Shown in pieces: positions 1-7,080 of a DNA stretch of 64,000 bases. The position numbers and the translations under genes were made by a program. Below the pieces are notes generated by a model. The model saw only the letters and a list, made by a program, of their open reading frames with translations. It did no database searches and was not told the DNA's origin. Location of the stretch: NCBI GenBank assembly GCA_964453645.1, contig CAYVRJ010000006.1, forward strand, positions 62,001 through 126,000, in the 5' to 3' direction. Numbering within the stretch: the stretch's first letter is position 1; the number at the start of each line of letters is the position of its first letter. This stretch comes from CAYVRJ01 sp964453645 (GTDB lineage: Bacteria > Bacillota > Clostridia > Christensenellales > JAWKQI01).

Positions 1-1165
1 TGATGAGCAGTTTGGAGATTAGTTCATTGGAAACGGACTTGGCTTTGCCCTTGCTCAAGAGGGGTAATTTGCCCTTTTTGGTGGCCTTAAGATTCGTTAA
101 ATTCAAGTTAAAACCCACACTTTTGTTGGTGATCAAACCTTCCGACCGCCGCTCTTCAGGCACCAGTGCCATGCCCGCTTTAACGGCATCGGCCGTTGTC
201 TTGGGGTGATAGCTCTTGGATTTATACGTCATCTTGCCGTCTATAAGTTTGTTTGCGCCAAAGATCAGTTTTAACAGCTCGGTGCGCCCTGCACCAACCA
301 AGCCTGTGATGCCCAGAATTTCGCTCTCGTGCAGCTTTAAGCTCACGCCGTGAACCTTGCTCTCGTCTTTGACGTTTTCCAGTTCTAACAGCACTTTTTT
401 GTCCGCAAAATTTAAATTCTCTGAAATCAGGGTTTCTACCTTGCGCCCCGCAATGGAGTTGATGATCTGCTCTTTAGTCAGTTCGCTGGTTTGGGCGTGC
501 ATCACGTGCTTGCCGTCTTTAAAAATGGTAATCTCATCGCAAATGGTGAGCACTTCGTCCAAACGGTGGGAGACGTATATCACGCCGATACCCTGCGCGG
601 TCATCTCGTTGATGACCTTAAACAGCATCTGCACTTCACTCTCCGAAAGAGAGGCTGTGGGTTCGTCCATGGCGATGACCTTTGCATCCTGATACAAAGC
701 CCGGGCAATGGCCACCAGCCACTTATCCGCAATGCTCAAGTCTTTTATGGGTGTATTTAGCGGAAACTTAAAGCCAATGCGTTTCATTACGCTGTTCAGT
801 TTTTCGCCCGTTGATTTCCAATCGATAAAGCCCAGTTTCTTTTCTTTATTCAAACCGAGCGTCATATTTTCCAAAACATTAAAGTTTTCCACCAGACTGA
901 GTTCCTGATGGATAAAACTCAACCCCAAACTGCTGGATACGTGGGGATGATCTATGGTGACAACTTGATTTTCAATCTTGATCTCGCCGGAGTCGGGCAA
1001 TTGCACACCCGCTAAAATCTTAATGAGCGTGGATTTTCCCGCACCGTTTGCGCCGATTAAACCGTGAACCTTACCGGATAATATGTCAATGCTCACATTG
1101 TCGAGCGCCTTGACACCGGCAAAGGATTTTGTGATATTTTTCATGGAAATGATAACATCATTCAT
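1..1165 (-). CDS. Sugar ABC transporter ATP-binding protein (RbsA/MglA type), C-terminus outside window
   Basis: The frame opens at an ATG at 1165 and runs off the left edge, giving about 388 residues of a protein that is normally about 500. The first nucleotide-binding domain has Walker A (GANGAGKS, residues 38-45), Walker B (VIAMDEPTAS) and a switch histidine (YVSHRLDE). A second domain starts near residue 260 with the degenerate P-loop GLVGAGRTELL typical of this two-domain family, in which the ATPase energises sugar import through a membrane permease. It follows the sugar-binding lipoprotein gene on the same strand, so it is probably the next gene of that operon; the permease should lie left of position 1. 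The family call is firm; the sugar is unknown. Confidence 0.93.
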   Translation of the reverse strand, partial: MNDVIISMKNITKSFAGVKALDNVSIDILSGKVHGLIGANGAGKSTLIKILAGVQLPDSGEIKIENQVVTIDHPHVSSSLGLSFIHQELSLVENFNVLENMTLGLNKEKKLGFIDWKSTGEKLNSVMKRIGFKFPLNTPIKDLSIADKWLVAIARALYQDAKVIAMDEPTASLSESEVQMLFKVINEMTAQGIGVIYVSHRLDEVLTICDEITIFKDGKHVMHAQTSELTKEQIINSIAGRKVETLISENLNFADKKVLLELENVKDESKVHGVSLKLHESEILGITGLVGAGRTELLKLIFGANKLIDGKMTYKSKSYHPKTTADAVKAGMALVPEERRSEGLITNKSVGFNLNLTNLKATKKGKLPLLSKGKAKSVSNELISKLLI

Positions 1166-1180
1166 AATTTTTCACCAATA

Positions 1181-1227
1181 GGGAAATATTGGGTTGTATT
1201 CATTATTGTAGCATACAACCCATTCCC
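1181..1227 (-). terminator. Intra-operon hairpin between binding-protein and ATPase genes
   Basis: A 9-bp perfect stem (TGGGTTGTA at 1190-1198 with TACAACCCA at 1214-1222) is extended by GGGAA/TTCCC at 1181-1185 and 1223-1227. No strong U-run follows on the minus strand. It may be a weak terminator or an RNA-stabilising hairpin that lowers ATPase expression relative to the binding protein. Confidence 0.55.
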
Positions 1228-1235
1228 GTGCAAGC

Positions 1236-2243
1236 TTAGTTAGACAAATTTTCGATGGATTCAGGATACTTCTTAATAAAGTCCTCTACCGTCTCTTTAG
1301 AAATGATCACTGGTTCAATTTCAGCTGCGATAGGCTCAAATTTGCCGCCTGCCGCTAATATCTGCTGGAAGATTTCAACCATCTTCAAACCTTCGCTGTA
1401 GCTGTCCTGCCATGCGGTTGCGGTCATCCAACCATCGCGGATGGCTAAGATTGCATCTGCGTTGCCATTCTGTCCATATACTTTAACGTCCTTGCGATCC
1501 ATCTGCTTTAATGCGGAAATTGCGCCCAAAGCGGGATCATCCCACGAACCCCAGATTGCGTAGTTGGTCTCACCTTCGGGGCGACCAGCCAGCCATGCGT
1601 TTGCATACTGTGCGCCGTCTTGCAGATAACCGGGGATTCTAACTTCGTTCTTTGTAACTTTAATGTCGGGGTAGTTTGCTAAAATCTTATCAAATTCTTC
1701 TTCACGCTCACGAGCAACTTGACCAGTGTGATAAGTGAGTGCTAATATTTCGCCTTTGCCGCCCATATCCTCAACCATCTTTTGAACGATGGGGATTGAG
1801 TGGGGACCACCACTGCCGTTGGTGACGTATACGCCATCACCCATACCACCGCCCCAAGTTCCAACGGGGATATTTGCAGTTTTAGCGGCATTGAGTCCTG
1901 CTGCCAAAGAAGTTGTGGGGAACACCATGTCGATGATGAAATCCGTTCCCTTGGTTACAAAGTTCTGGAAAGCTGCGTTTGCCTCGTCTGCACTGCCGTG
2001 TGCATCGGTAACGCTGACTGTCCAACCAAGTTTAGAAGCTGCATCTGTAACGCCTTGAATAAAGCGTGCATTGTTTGCTTCGGATGGAGAAATGGATGCG
2101 ATGGAAATATCCATAGCTTTTTCGCCTTTTGTTTCTTCGCCGTTTGCTGCGGGCTGCTCGGGAGCAGCCGGCTGCTCAGCACAGCCAACCATCAGTGCAA
2201 CTGCCATCAGCAGGCACAAAAACAAAGCTACTGTCTTTTTCAT
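1236..2243 (-). CDS. Sugar-binding lipoprotein of ABC transporter (Peripla_BP_4 fold)
   Basis: This 335-residue protein has a lipoprotein signal (MKKTVALFLCLLMAVALMVGC, lipidated Cys at 21), a short Ala/Pro/Glu linker and a type 1 periplasmic-binding fold. It would capture a sugar outside the membrane and deliver it to the permease energised by the downstream ATPase. The start is supported by AAGGAGA eight bases upstream. It lacks the LDR pocket motif of RbsB-like proteins and has a glycine-rich TWGGGMGDG segment near that place, so its ligand is probably not a classic ribose- or galactose-type sugar. The neighbours are a LacI regulator and a metallo-hydrolase. The fold is certain and the substrate is open. 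Confidence 0.9.
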   Translation of the reverse strand: MKKTVALFLCLLMAVALMVGCAEQPAAPEQPAANGEETKGEKAMDISIASISPSEANNARFIQGVTDAASKLGWTVSVTDAHGSADEANAAFQNFVTKGTDFIIDMVFPTTSLAAGLNAAKTANIPVGTWGGGMGDGVYVTNGSGGPHSIPIVQKMVEDMGGKGEILALTYHTGQVAREREEEFDKILANYPDIKVTKNEVRIPGYLQDGAQYANAWLAGRPEGETNYAIWGSWDDPALGAISALKQMDRKDVKVYGQNGNADAILAIRDGWMTATAWQDSYSEGLKMVEIFQQILAAGGKFEPIAAEIEPVIISKETVEDFIKKYPESIENLSN

Positions 2244-2284
2244 GTTAAATCTCCTTTTTTTATAGTAAGGCAGAACGCCTTAAA

Positions 2285-3139
2285 TCAAATTCTGCTTTGT
2301 TCGCCCTCGTTGAGCGCAATTTCATAGAGCCACAGGCCGTCCTCACCCTGTTTGGATGGGAACAAGTCTTTGTTGTCCGTCTCGTGACCGATAATAATTT
2401 GGTTCAGATTGCCGTCAACTAGGTTGACGATTTTGTCCAACGTGCTGGTCACGTTATAAGGAGAACCCACTGCAAGTCCCAGAGGAACGTAAACACCGTC
2501 GTTATTGATGCCGGTAAAGTTTTCTCTGACATATGCCAAGTCGCCCACAAACGCCCACTTCTTTCCACCTGTGTGTACAAGAATGATTTGAGAACCAAAT
2601 GTGTGCCCATCATATGCGGGATACAGATCGATCCCCGGCAAAAATTCCTTCACTTCGCCGTCAATGAGTTCCATGCGGCCTTGCTCCACGAGCTTGAGTG
2701 CATCGTAAATATTTTGGCTCTTTAATGCCATGTGGGGTGCAGTAAACTTTTTGGGTCTTGTCATAGCCCAAACCCAACCTAAAATTTCCTTTTCCTGCAC
2801 ATAAAACTTTGCATTTTTAAATGCCGCCAGGTTGTCCATATGGTCGTAGTGTGCATGGGTGATAAACACCGTGTCTACCTGCTCGGGGGTGACCCCTACC
2901 TTAGCTAAGACATCCTTCGGGGAATGCCAGTTGTTCACATCATCCCGGGCGTGCAGCTTCTTGGTCTGCTCGTCGCTACCGTCCGTTCCTGTGTCGATTA
3001 ATATGGTGCGCTCCGCACTTTTTAGCAAGACATAAGTAAAACCCAGTTCCCGAATTCCTTGGTTGTGTTGCCCTGATAGGACACTTCCCATGGGTTGCTT
3101 GTACACGTGAGCATACTCCAACAGCCAAATTGAATACAT
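2285..3139 (-). CDS. Metallo-beta-lactamase-fold hydrolase, lactonase-like
   Basis: A 284-residue enzyme with the binuclear-metal motif HAHYDHMD (near residues 95-102) and later metal ligands in DGHTFGS, VGDLAYV and IIGHETD. The pattern fits the N-acyl-homoserine-lactonase-like branch of the superfamily. I start it at the ATG at 3139, which has GAGGTG six bases upstream; the in-frame GTG at 3148 lies inside that ribosome-binding site. It sits between the LacI regulator (15 bases away) and the sugar-binding lipoprotein, so a sugar lactone or another sugar-derived ester is as plausible a substrate as a signalling lactone. That role is inferred from position only. Confidence 0.85.
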   Translation of the reverse strand: MYSIWLLEYAHVYKQPMGSVLSGQHNQGIRELGFTYVLLKSAERTILIDTGTDGSDEQTKKLHARDDVNNWHSPKDVLAKVGVTPEQVDTVFITHAHYDHMDNLAAFKNAKFYVQEKEILGWVWAMTRPKKFTAPHMALKSQNIYDALKLVEQGRMELIDGEVKEFLPGIDLYPAYDGHTFGSQIILVHTGGKKWAFVGDLAYVRENFTGINNDGVYVPLGLAVGSPYNVTSTLDKIVNLVDGNLNQIIIGHETDNKDLFPSKQGEDGLWLYEIALNEGEQSRI

Positions 3140-3154
3140 TGTGAACACCTCTTT

Positions 3155-4168
3155 CTAGTTTAGTTTTTTAACGGATTTCCGCTCCACCAGCTCAGTGGGC
3201 AAAATTGTAATGTCGTTGTCCCCTTGCGCCGAATAATCCAAAATCTTTCGTGCCGCAATCCTGCCGATCTCCCGCTTTTGTTGGCGCATCGTGGTCAGCG
3301 GCGGGGAGAGCACTGCTGCCACTTCGATATCGTCGTGTCCCACGATGGAAATATCGTCGGGGATTTTTAATCCTGCCTCGTAAATCGCATTGTAGCACCC
3401 GATGGCCATTGTGTCGTTGGCCGCAAACACCGCTGTGGGTAATTCGCTGGAGTTGAGTATCTGCTTCATAGTCAGATACGCTTCTTCCTTAAAGTAGTGT
3501 GTCGCTAAATTCCACTCGGGACGCACTGGGATACCGTAGTTTTCCAGTGCACTCATATAACCTTGTATGCGTAGTATACCTGTTTTGGTGTCACGGTTAC
3601 CGCTTATATGCGCTATTTTTTTGTGCCCCATGTGGATCAAATACTCCACAATGGTGTATGCTGATGCAAGGTTATTACACGCAATACATGGGCAAATGAC
3701 ACTTTCCAATGCGTTACCGATCAAAACGATGGGGTAACCCATGTCCACCATAGCCCGGCACTCGTCGATAATGCGGTTGCTGTATAGTGCGATGAGTCCA
3801 TCCACCCTGCCCGTCTTGAGCATCATGAGGGACTCTCGTTCTTTTTCAATCTTGTAGTCTGTGTTTAAATAAACGATGGAATAACCATTCTCCGAAGCCA
3901 CGTCCTCCACCCCCCGAAACACTTCGGGGAAATAGGAGCTTGTAATGTCGGGAATGACGACACCCAATGTAAACGTCTTTTGAAGAGACAAGCCCCTGCC
4001 AATTGCGTTGGGTGTAAAGTGGTAGTCCGCTGCAAGCTGCAAGATCCGCTCACGGGTCTGCTCGTTGATGTCACACTTGCCGCTAAGCGCACGGGATACA
4101 GTTGCGGTAGAGACCCCTGCAATTTTTGCCAAATCCTTTATGGTAAACGATTTTTTTTGCTTTGACAT
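3155..4168 (-). CDS. LacI-family transcriptional regulator
   Basis: A 337-residue repressor. The N-terminal helix-turn-helix (IKDLAKIAGVSTATVSRALS, about residues 10-29) is followed by the hinge helix and a periplasmic-binding-like ligand domain (GVVIPDITSSYFPEVFRGVE onwards). It would bind a palindromic operator and release it on binding a sugar. It is the first gene of a minus-strand unit with the metallo-hydrolase, sugar-binding protein and ABC ATPase, so it most likely controls their expression and its own. Two identical palindromes (4206-4217 and 4372-4383) flank its promoter. Confidence 0.92.
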   Translation of the reverse strand: MSKQKKSFTIKDLAKIAGVSTATVSRALSGKCDINEQTRERILQLAADYHFTPNAIGRGLSLQKTFTLGVVIPDITSSYFPEVFRGVEDVASENGYSIVYLNTDYKIEKERESLMMLKTGRVDGLIALYSNRIIDECRAMVDMGYPIVLIGNALESVICPCIACNNLASAYTIVEYLIHMGHKKIAHISGNRDTKTGILRIQGYMSALENYGIPVRPEWNLATHYFKEEAYLTMKQILNSSELPTAVFAANDTMAIGCYNAIYEAGLKIPDDISIVGHDDIEVAAVLSPPLTTMRQQKREIGRIAARKILDYSAQGDNDITILPTELVERKSVKKLN

Positions 4169-4205
4169 ATTCCCTCACTCAATTCTGCACAGCGATGCAC
4201 GTTTC

Positions 4206-4217
4206 GTAACCGGTTAC
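4206..4217. promoter_or_regulatory. LacI-type operator, downstream copy
   Basis: Perfect 12-bp palindrome GTAACCGGTTAC with the central CCGG/CG step typical of LacI-family sites. It lies about 40 bases upstream of the regulator's start codon and about 115 bases inside the predicted transcript, where a bound repressor could block elongation or anchor a loop. Confidence 0.8.
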
Positions 4218-4337
4218 AATTTATTTAAAGGCTTGGATATGTGGTAATTTTAGTTCGATAAAAGGTATTAATCGAAAATAACCACGATTTAATCCATTAT
4301 TTATTCAAAAACTACAAATTATTTGTGAATTAAATGT

Positions 4338-4367
4338 ATAATAACATAGTCAAATTACAAAAGTCAA
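4338..4367 (-). promoter_or_regulatory. Predicted promoter of the lacI-hydrolase-sugar ABC unit
   Basis: On the minus strand, TTGACT (complement of 4362-4367), an 18-base spacer and TATTAT (complement of 4338-4343). The upstream operator ends five bases before the -35. The rest of 4218-4337 and 4384-4487 is AT-rich, and I see no gene in it. Confidence 0.55.
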
Positions 4368-4371
4368 TAGT

Positions 4372-4383
4372 GTAACCGGTTAC
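4372..4383. promoter_or_regulatory. LacI-type operator, upstream copy
   Basis: Second exact copy of GTAACCGGTTAC, 166 bp centre to centre from the first (about 16 helical turns). It nearly abuts the -35 of the regulator's promoter. Two identical sites with the promoter between them suggest repression by DNA looping. Confidence 0.8.
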
Positions 4384-4546
4384 GGAACACTTTTTTTGAT
4401 AGTTATTTTTGGTAATCACCTAAAAGTAAGCGTATTAAATTCAAATAATGGATGATAAAAATTTAAGTTGCTATCACAATTATAACCTTGAAACATCATA
4501 ACAAATGGTATACATTCATATTCTTTATAAAAAGGGAGGGTGGGGT

Positions 4547-4717
4547 ATGGAGACTATTGATGTACAATCAAACAAAGAATTTTATATAAATCTACAAAAA
4601 GCCATACTGCTCTCCTTGCTTAATGAAAAACTTCTCACACAAGCACAATTCGATCGTGCGTGTGAATTGTTATTTAATTCACACCTTGGGCAGAAAAACC
4701 ATAGTGAATTATCCTAA
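4547..4717 (+). CDS. Small protein upstream of serine recombinase (SHOCT-like)
   Basis: A 56-residue protein starting at the ATG at 4547, just after GGGAGGGTGGGG. An earlier in-frame ATG at 4505 has no ribosome-binding site. The segment LLSLLNEKLLTQAQFDRACELL has the short helical pattern of SHOCT-type oligomerisation modules, and small proteins of this kind are often found directly before serine recombinase genes in Firmicute mobile elements. It ends 26 bases before the recombinase, so the two are probably co-transcribed. A possible role is accessory or directionality factor; this is inference. Confidence 0.65.
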   Translation: METIDVQSNKEFYINLQKAILLSLLNEKLLTQAQFDRACELLFNSHLGQKNHSELS

Positions 4718-4743
4718 AAAAAACTGAATAGGAGAGCGAGGAA

Positions 4744-6342
4744 ATGAAAAAAGTCGCTGCTTATTGCAGGGTTTCGACGGATAAGACCGATCAAGCAAAT
4801 TCTTTTTTAAGCCAGCAAAAATATTTTAAAGAGTATATAGACAGAAACCCAGATTGGATCCTTCATCAAATTTTTGCAGATGAAGGGCTTTCGGGCACCT
4901 CGACTAAAAAGCGAACAGCATTTCATGCAATGATTGCGGCTGCAAAAAACGGAACCATTGATTTAATCGTAACAAAAGAAGTCAGCCGCTTTGCAAGAAA
5001 CACGTTGGACACTTTGCAATATACCCGTGAATTAAAACGCTATGGCGTGGGCGTTATTTTTATGAACGACAACATCAATACCCTGGATCCCGATGCGGAA
5101 CTTCGCCTATCTATCATGGCTTCCATCGCACAGGAGGAGAGTCGCAAGACCTCTGAGCGGGTTAAGTGGGGGCAAAAGCGTCGTATGGAACAGGGCGTTG
5201 TGTTTGGTCGGGATATGCTTGGTTACGATGTGCGTGACGGCAAACTCATTGTCAATGAAGAGGGGGCCACCATTGTCAGGCTGATTTTTCATAAGTTTTT
5301 AAACGAAAAAAAAGGCTGCCACTGTATTGCAAGGGAATTGCGTGAACAGGGGATTAAGACTGCCACGCATATGAAGAGTTGGAGTAATACCGTAATTTTA
5401 CGGGTGCTAAGAAACGAAAAGTATGTGGGCGATCTCGTTCAAAAAAAGACCTATACGCCCAATTATTTAACCCACGAAAAGAAGTATAACAGAGGGCATG
5501 AGGAAAAGGTTGTGCTAAAAGACCATCACCAGCCCATCGTCAGCAGGGAGATTTGGGATAAAACACAGGAAGAGCTTACCCGCCGTGCTCCCAGTGAGGA
5601 AGTGAAAGCCAGGTATTCAAATCGTTATGTTTTTTCGGGCAAGATTAAATGTGGTTATTGCGGTGCAACATTTGTTTTGCGCAAAAAAAAGAAACCCAAC
5701 GGCACGATCTATAAAATGTGGCAATGCGTTAAAGCGGCAAATCACGGGCGCAAACGGATAGATTGCCATGGGGATGAAGTCGGTTGCGACGGAAGAATGT
5801 TAAGTGACGACGATTTGATGTTCCTTATGCAAAACATCGTGAAAAATCTATCTTTTGATGGCGAGTACATTTATGAAAATCTGATGCGGATCGTAAAATG
5901 CGTATTGCATGAGGATCAGCCAAATGCAGACGAAAGAGAGTTTGAACGAGGGTTGAGTAAACTCAAAGAAAAAAAGCAAAGCCTGTTAGCGCTTTTTTTA
6001 TCAAAAGATATCAGTAAATCGGATTATAGAGACATGTATGAGAAATTGGAAGGCGAAATCAACTCCATTAAACAAAAGCAAACGGAGCAGAATCGGCAAA
6101 AGCAGTTGCAAAACGACAACAGGTGGTTAGAAAAAATATCAAAATCAATTCAAGCGCTGCTTTTGGGAAAACAAGACGAGAACTTTTATCGCAATATATT
6201 AGAAAGAATCATCGTGCACGATAGGCAGACTATTGACGTAAATTTAAGCCTTTTACCACTCACCTTTCCATGCGAACTAAAAAAGTGCAAGTACGGTACC
6301 TCGGTACCTATATCGGTGAGCAGTCCCCGCAACTCGGGGTAG
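4744..6342 (+). CDS. Large serine recombinase (site-specific integrase/excisionase)
   Basis: A 532-residue enzyme. The N-terminal resolvase domain carries the nucleophile in YCRVSTDK (Ser11) and the conserved AQEESRKTSERVKWG helix. It is followed by a recombinase domain (about 155-275), a zinc-ribbon region with Cys303, 306, 328, 341 and 348, a coiled coil (about 395-460) and a C-terminal segment. It catalyses integration or excision between short att sites via a 5' phosphoserine link. It converges on a cotJC gene that is broken at about 6300, so its last 13 or so residues are encoded by host cotJC DNA read antisense. This places the element junction inside the recombinase reading frame. A GAGAGCGAGGAA ribosome-binding region precedes the ATG. 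Confidence 0.95.
   Translation: MKKVAAYCRVSTDKTDQANSFLSQQKYFKEYIDRNPDWILHQIFADEGLSGTSTKKRTAFHAMIAAAKNGTIDLIVTKEVSRFARNTLDTLQYTRELKRYGVGVIFMNDNINTLDPDAELRLSIMASIAQEESRKTSERVKWGQKRRMEQGVVFGRDMLGYDVRDGKLIVNEEGATIVRLIFHKFLNEKKGCHCIARELREQGIKTATHMKSWSNTVILRVLRNEKYVGDLVQKKTYTPNYLTHEKKYNRGHEEKVVLKDHHQPIVSREIWDKTQEELTRRAPSEEVKARYSNRYVFSGKIKCGYCGATFVLRKKKKPNGTIYKMWQCVKAANHGRKRIDCHGDEVGCDGRMLSDDDLMFLMQNIVKNLSFDGEYIYENLMRIVKCVLHEDQPNADEREFERGLSKLKEKKQSLLALFLSKDISKSDYRDMYEKLEGEINSIKQKQTEQNRQKQLQNDNRWLEKISKSIQALLLGKQDENFYRNILERIIVHDRQTIDVNLSLLPLTFPCELKKCKYGTSVPISVSSPRNSG
6294..6309. other. Putative attachment-site junction (tandem CGGTACCT)
   Basis: CGGTACCT occurs twice in tandem (6294-6301 and 6302-6309). 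CotJC homology on the minus strand stops at the GTE codons ending at 6300, so the crossover point lies here or within a few bases. A short core shared with the other end of the element is expected, but that end is not in the window. Confidence 0.6.
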
Positions 6343-6491
6343 GGCATGGCGTATCGCTGGCTCAAATAGCGCAAACTTGCACCCAATTCGCCATCCGGCC
6401 CCCCGTATTGGGTGATGATGGCTTTGGCAAGTTTCGGGTTGGTGTTCTTAATGTTTACAGGATATTGCAGCTTTTTTTCATAATGAAACAT
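6300..6491 (-). pseudogene. cotJC: cotJC 5' portion, interrupted by the recombinase element
   Basis: From the ATG at 6491 (two bases after the cotJB stop; GGGAGG upstream) the frame encodes about 64 residues that match the start of spore-coat CotJC, a manganese-catalase-like protein: FHYEKKLQYPVNIKN, ITQYGGPDGELGASLRYLSQ and LLTDIGTE. An intact CotJC is about 190 residues and continues with a Glu/Leu/His-rich metal-ligand helix. Here the frame instead runs into the antisense of the recombinase and stops at 6186. The break is clean, with no frameshift or decay upstream of it, which fits site-specific insertion. I found no second half of cotJC in the window. Confidence 0.88.
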
Positions 6492-6493
6492 TC

Positions 6494-6742
6494 TTAATTT
6501 GCCTCCCTTTCCCACGGCCAAGGATTGTCAATCCATTTCCACGTGCCATTGGTTGCATTTCTTGAATCCAACGGTCCATACTCTGCTTCATATTCCCGTG
6601 CAGCTTGCGTATAGGCCTTTTGATAGTTGTCAAACATGGCCATTGCATTTTTATCGGTGGGATGGGTGTCTAAGTAGAGCTGGGTGTCAAATGCTGCAAA
6701 TTGCTGGGAAGATACCTGCCACAGTTTTTGTCTTCGATCCAT
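6494..6742 (-). CDS. cotJB: Spore coat protein CotJB
   Basis: An 82-residue protein recognisable by its C-terminal WKWIDNPWPWE motif and an N-terminal region with an FAAFDTQLYLDTHP pattern. CotJB is a small component of the CotJ complex deposited in the spore coat during the mother-cell programme. AAAGGAGGTGTG precedes the ATG. It lies between cotJA (12-base gap) and the broken cotJC (two-base gap), in the order seen in other spore formers. Confidence 0.93.
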   Translation of the reverse strand: MDRRQKLWQVSSQQFAAFDTQLYLDTHPTDKNAMAMFDNYQKAYTQAAREYEAEYGPLDSRNATNGTWKWIDNPWPWEREAN

Positions 6743-6754
6743 ATCACACCTCCT

Positions 6755-6919
6755 TTACCGGTAACCTAAAAATGGCTTGTCGAGATCGGGGAACAGAGTG
6801 CCAACTTTTAGGGCGTCTTCTGCTTTATACACTTTGGTAATGGGGGGCTGCATGAGCACATAGGCCATGGCAAGGGAGAGTTTGTCGTGATTAAACGTTG
6901 GTTCGCCCGAAGCGACCAT
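6755..6919 (-). CDS. cotJA: Spore coat-associated protein CotJA
   Basis: About 54 residues from the first ATG (6919). The segment AMAYVLMQPPITKVYKAEDALKVGTLFPDLDKPFLGYR is the conserved CotJA core, rich in Pro and aromatic residues. The start is uncertain: the only strong ribosome-binding site, AGGAGG (complement of 6955-6960), is eight bases before an in-frame ATC at 6946, not before the ATG, which has only GGAAAT close by. Either an AUC start adds nine residues or the ATG is used with a weak site. It is the first gene of the cotJ operon. Confidence 0.85.
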   Translation of the reverse strand: MVASGEPTFNHDKLSLAMAYVLMQPPITKVYKAEDALKVGTLFPDLDKPFLGYR

Positions 6920-7024
6920 ATTTCCAGTGATGTTTTGATTGTCGATGGGAATCACCTCCTGAGTTGTTATAAAACATAATATGTAAACAGCCTGAGGAGT
7001 GTGAGTTAACTGAGTCGTTTTTTG

Positions 7025-7057
7025 TATGAAAAAAGTTTCCACGTCTGTAGAAACTTT
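7025..7057 (-). terminator. Rho-independent terminator after alpha/beta hydrolase
   Basis: On the minus strand, stem AAAGTTTC/GAAACTTT (complement of 7050-7057 and 7032-7039) with a 10-base loop, followed by a T-run. It separates the hydrolase gene from the cotJ operon. Confidence 0.75.
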
Positions 7058-7080
7058 GCTGTTCGTCCGGTTGTTAGATA

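Noticed and set aside
4517..4524. CATATTCT before the recombinase unit, resembling a SigE or SigK -10
   Set aside because: No matching -35 at the right distance was found; not enough to claim a sporulation promoter.
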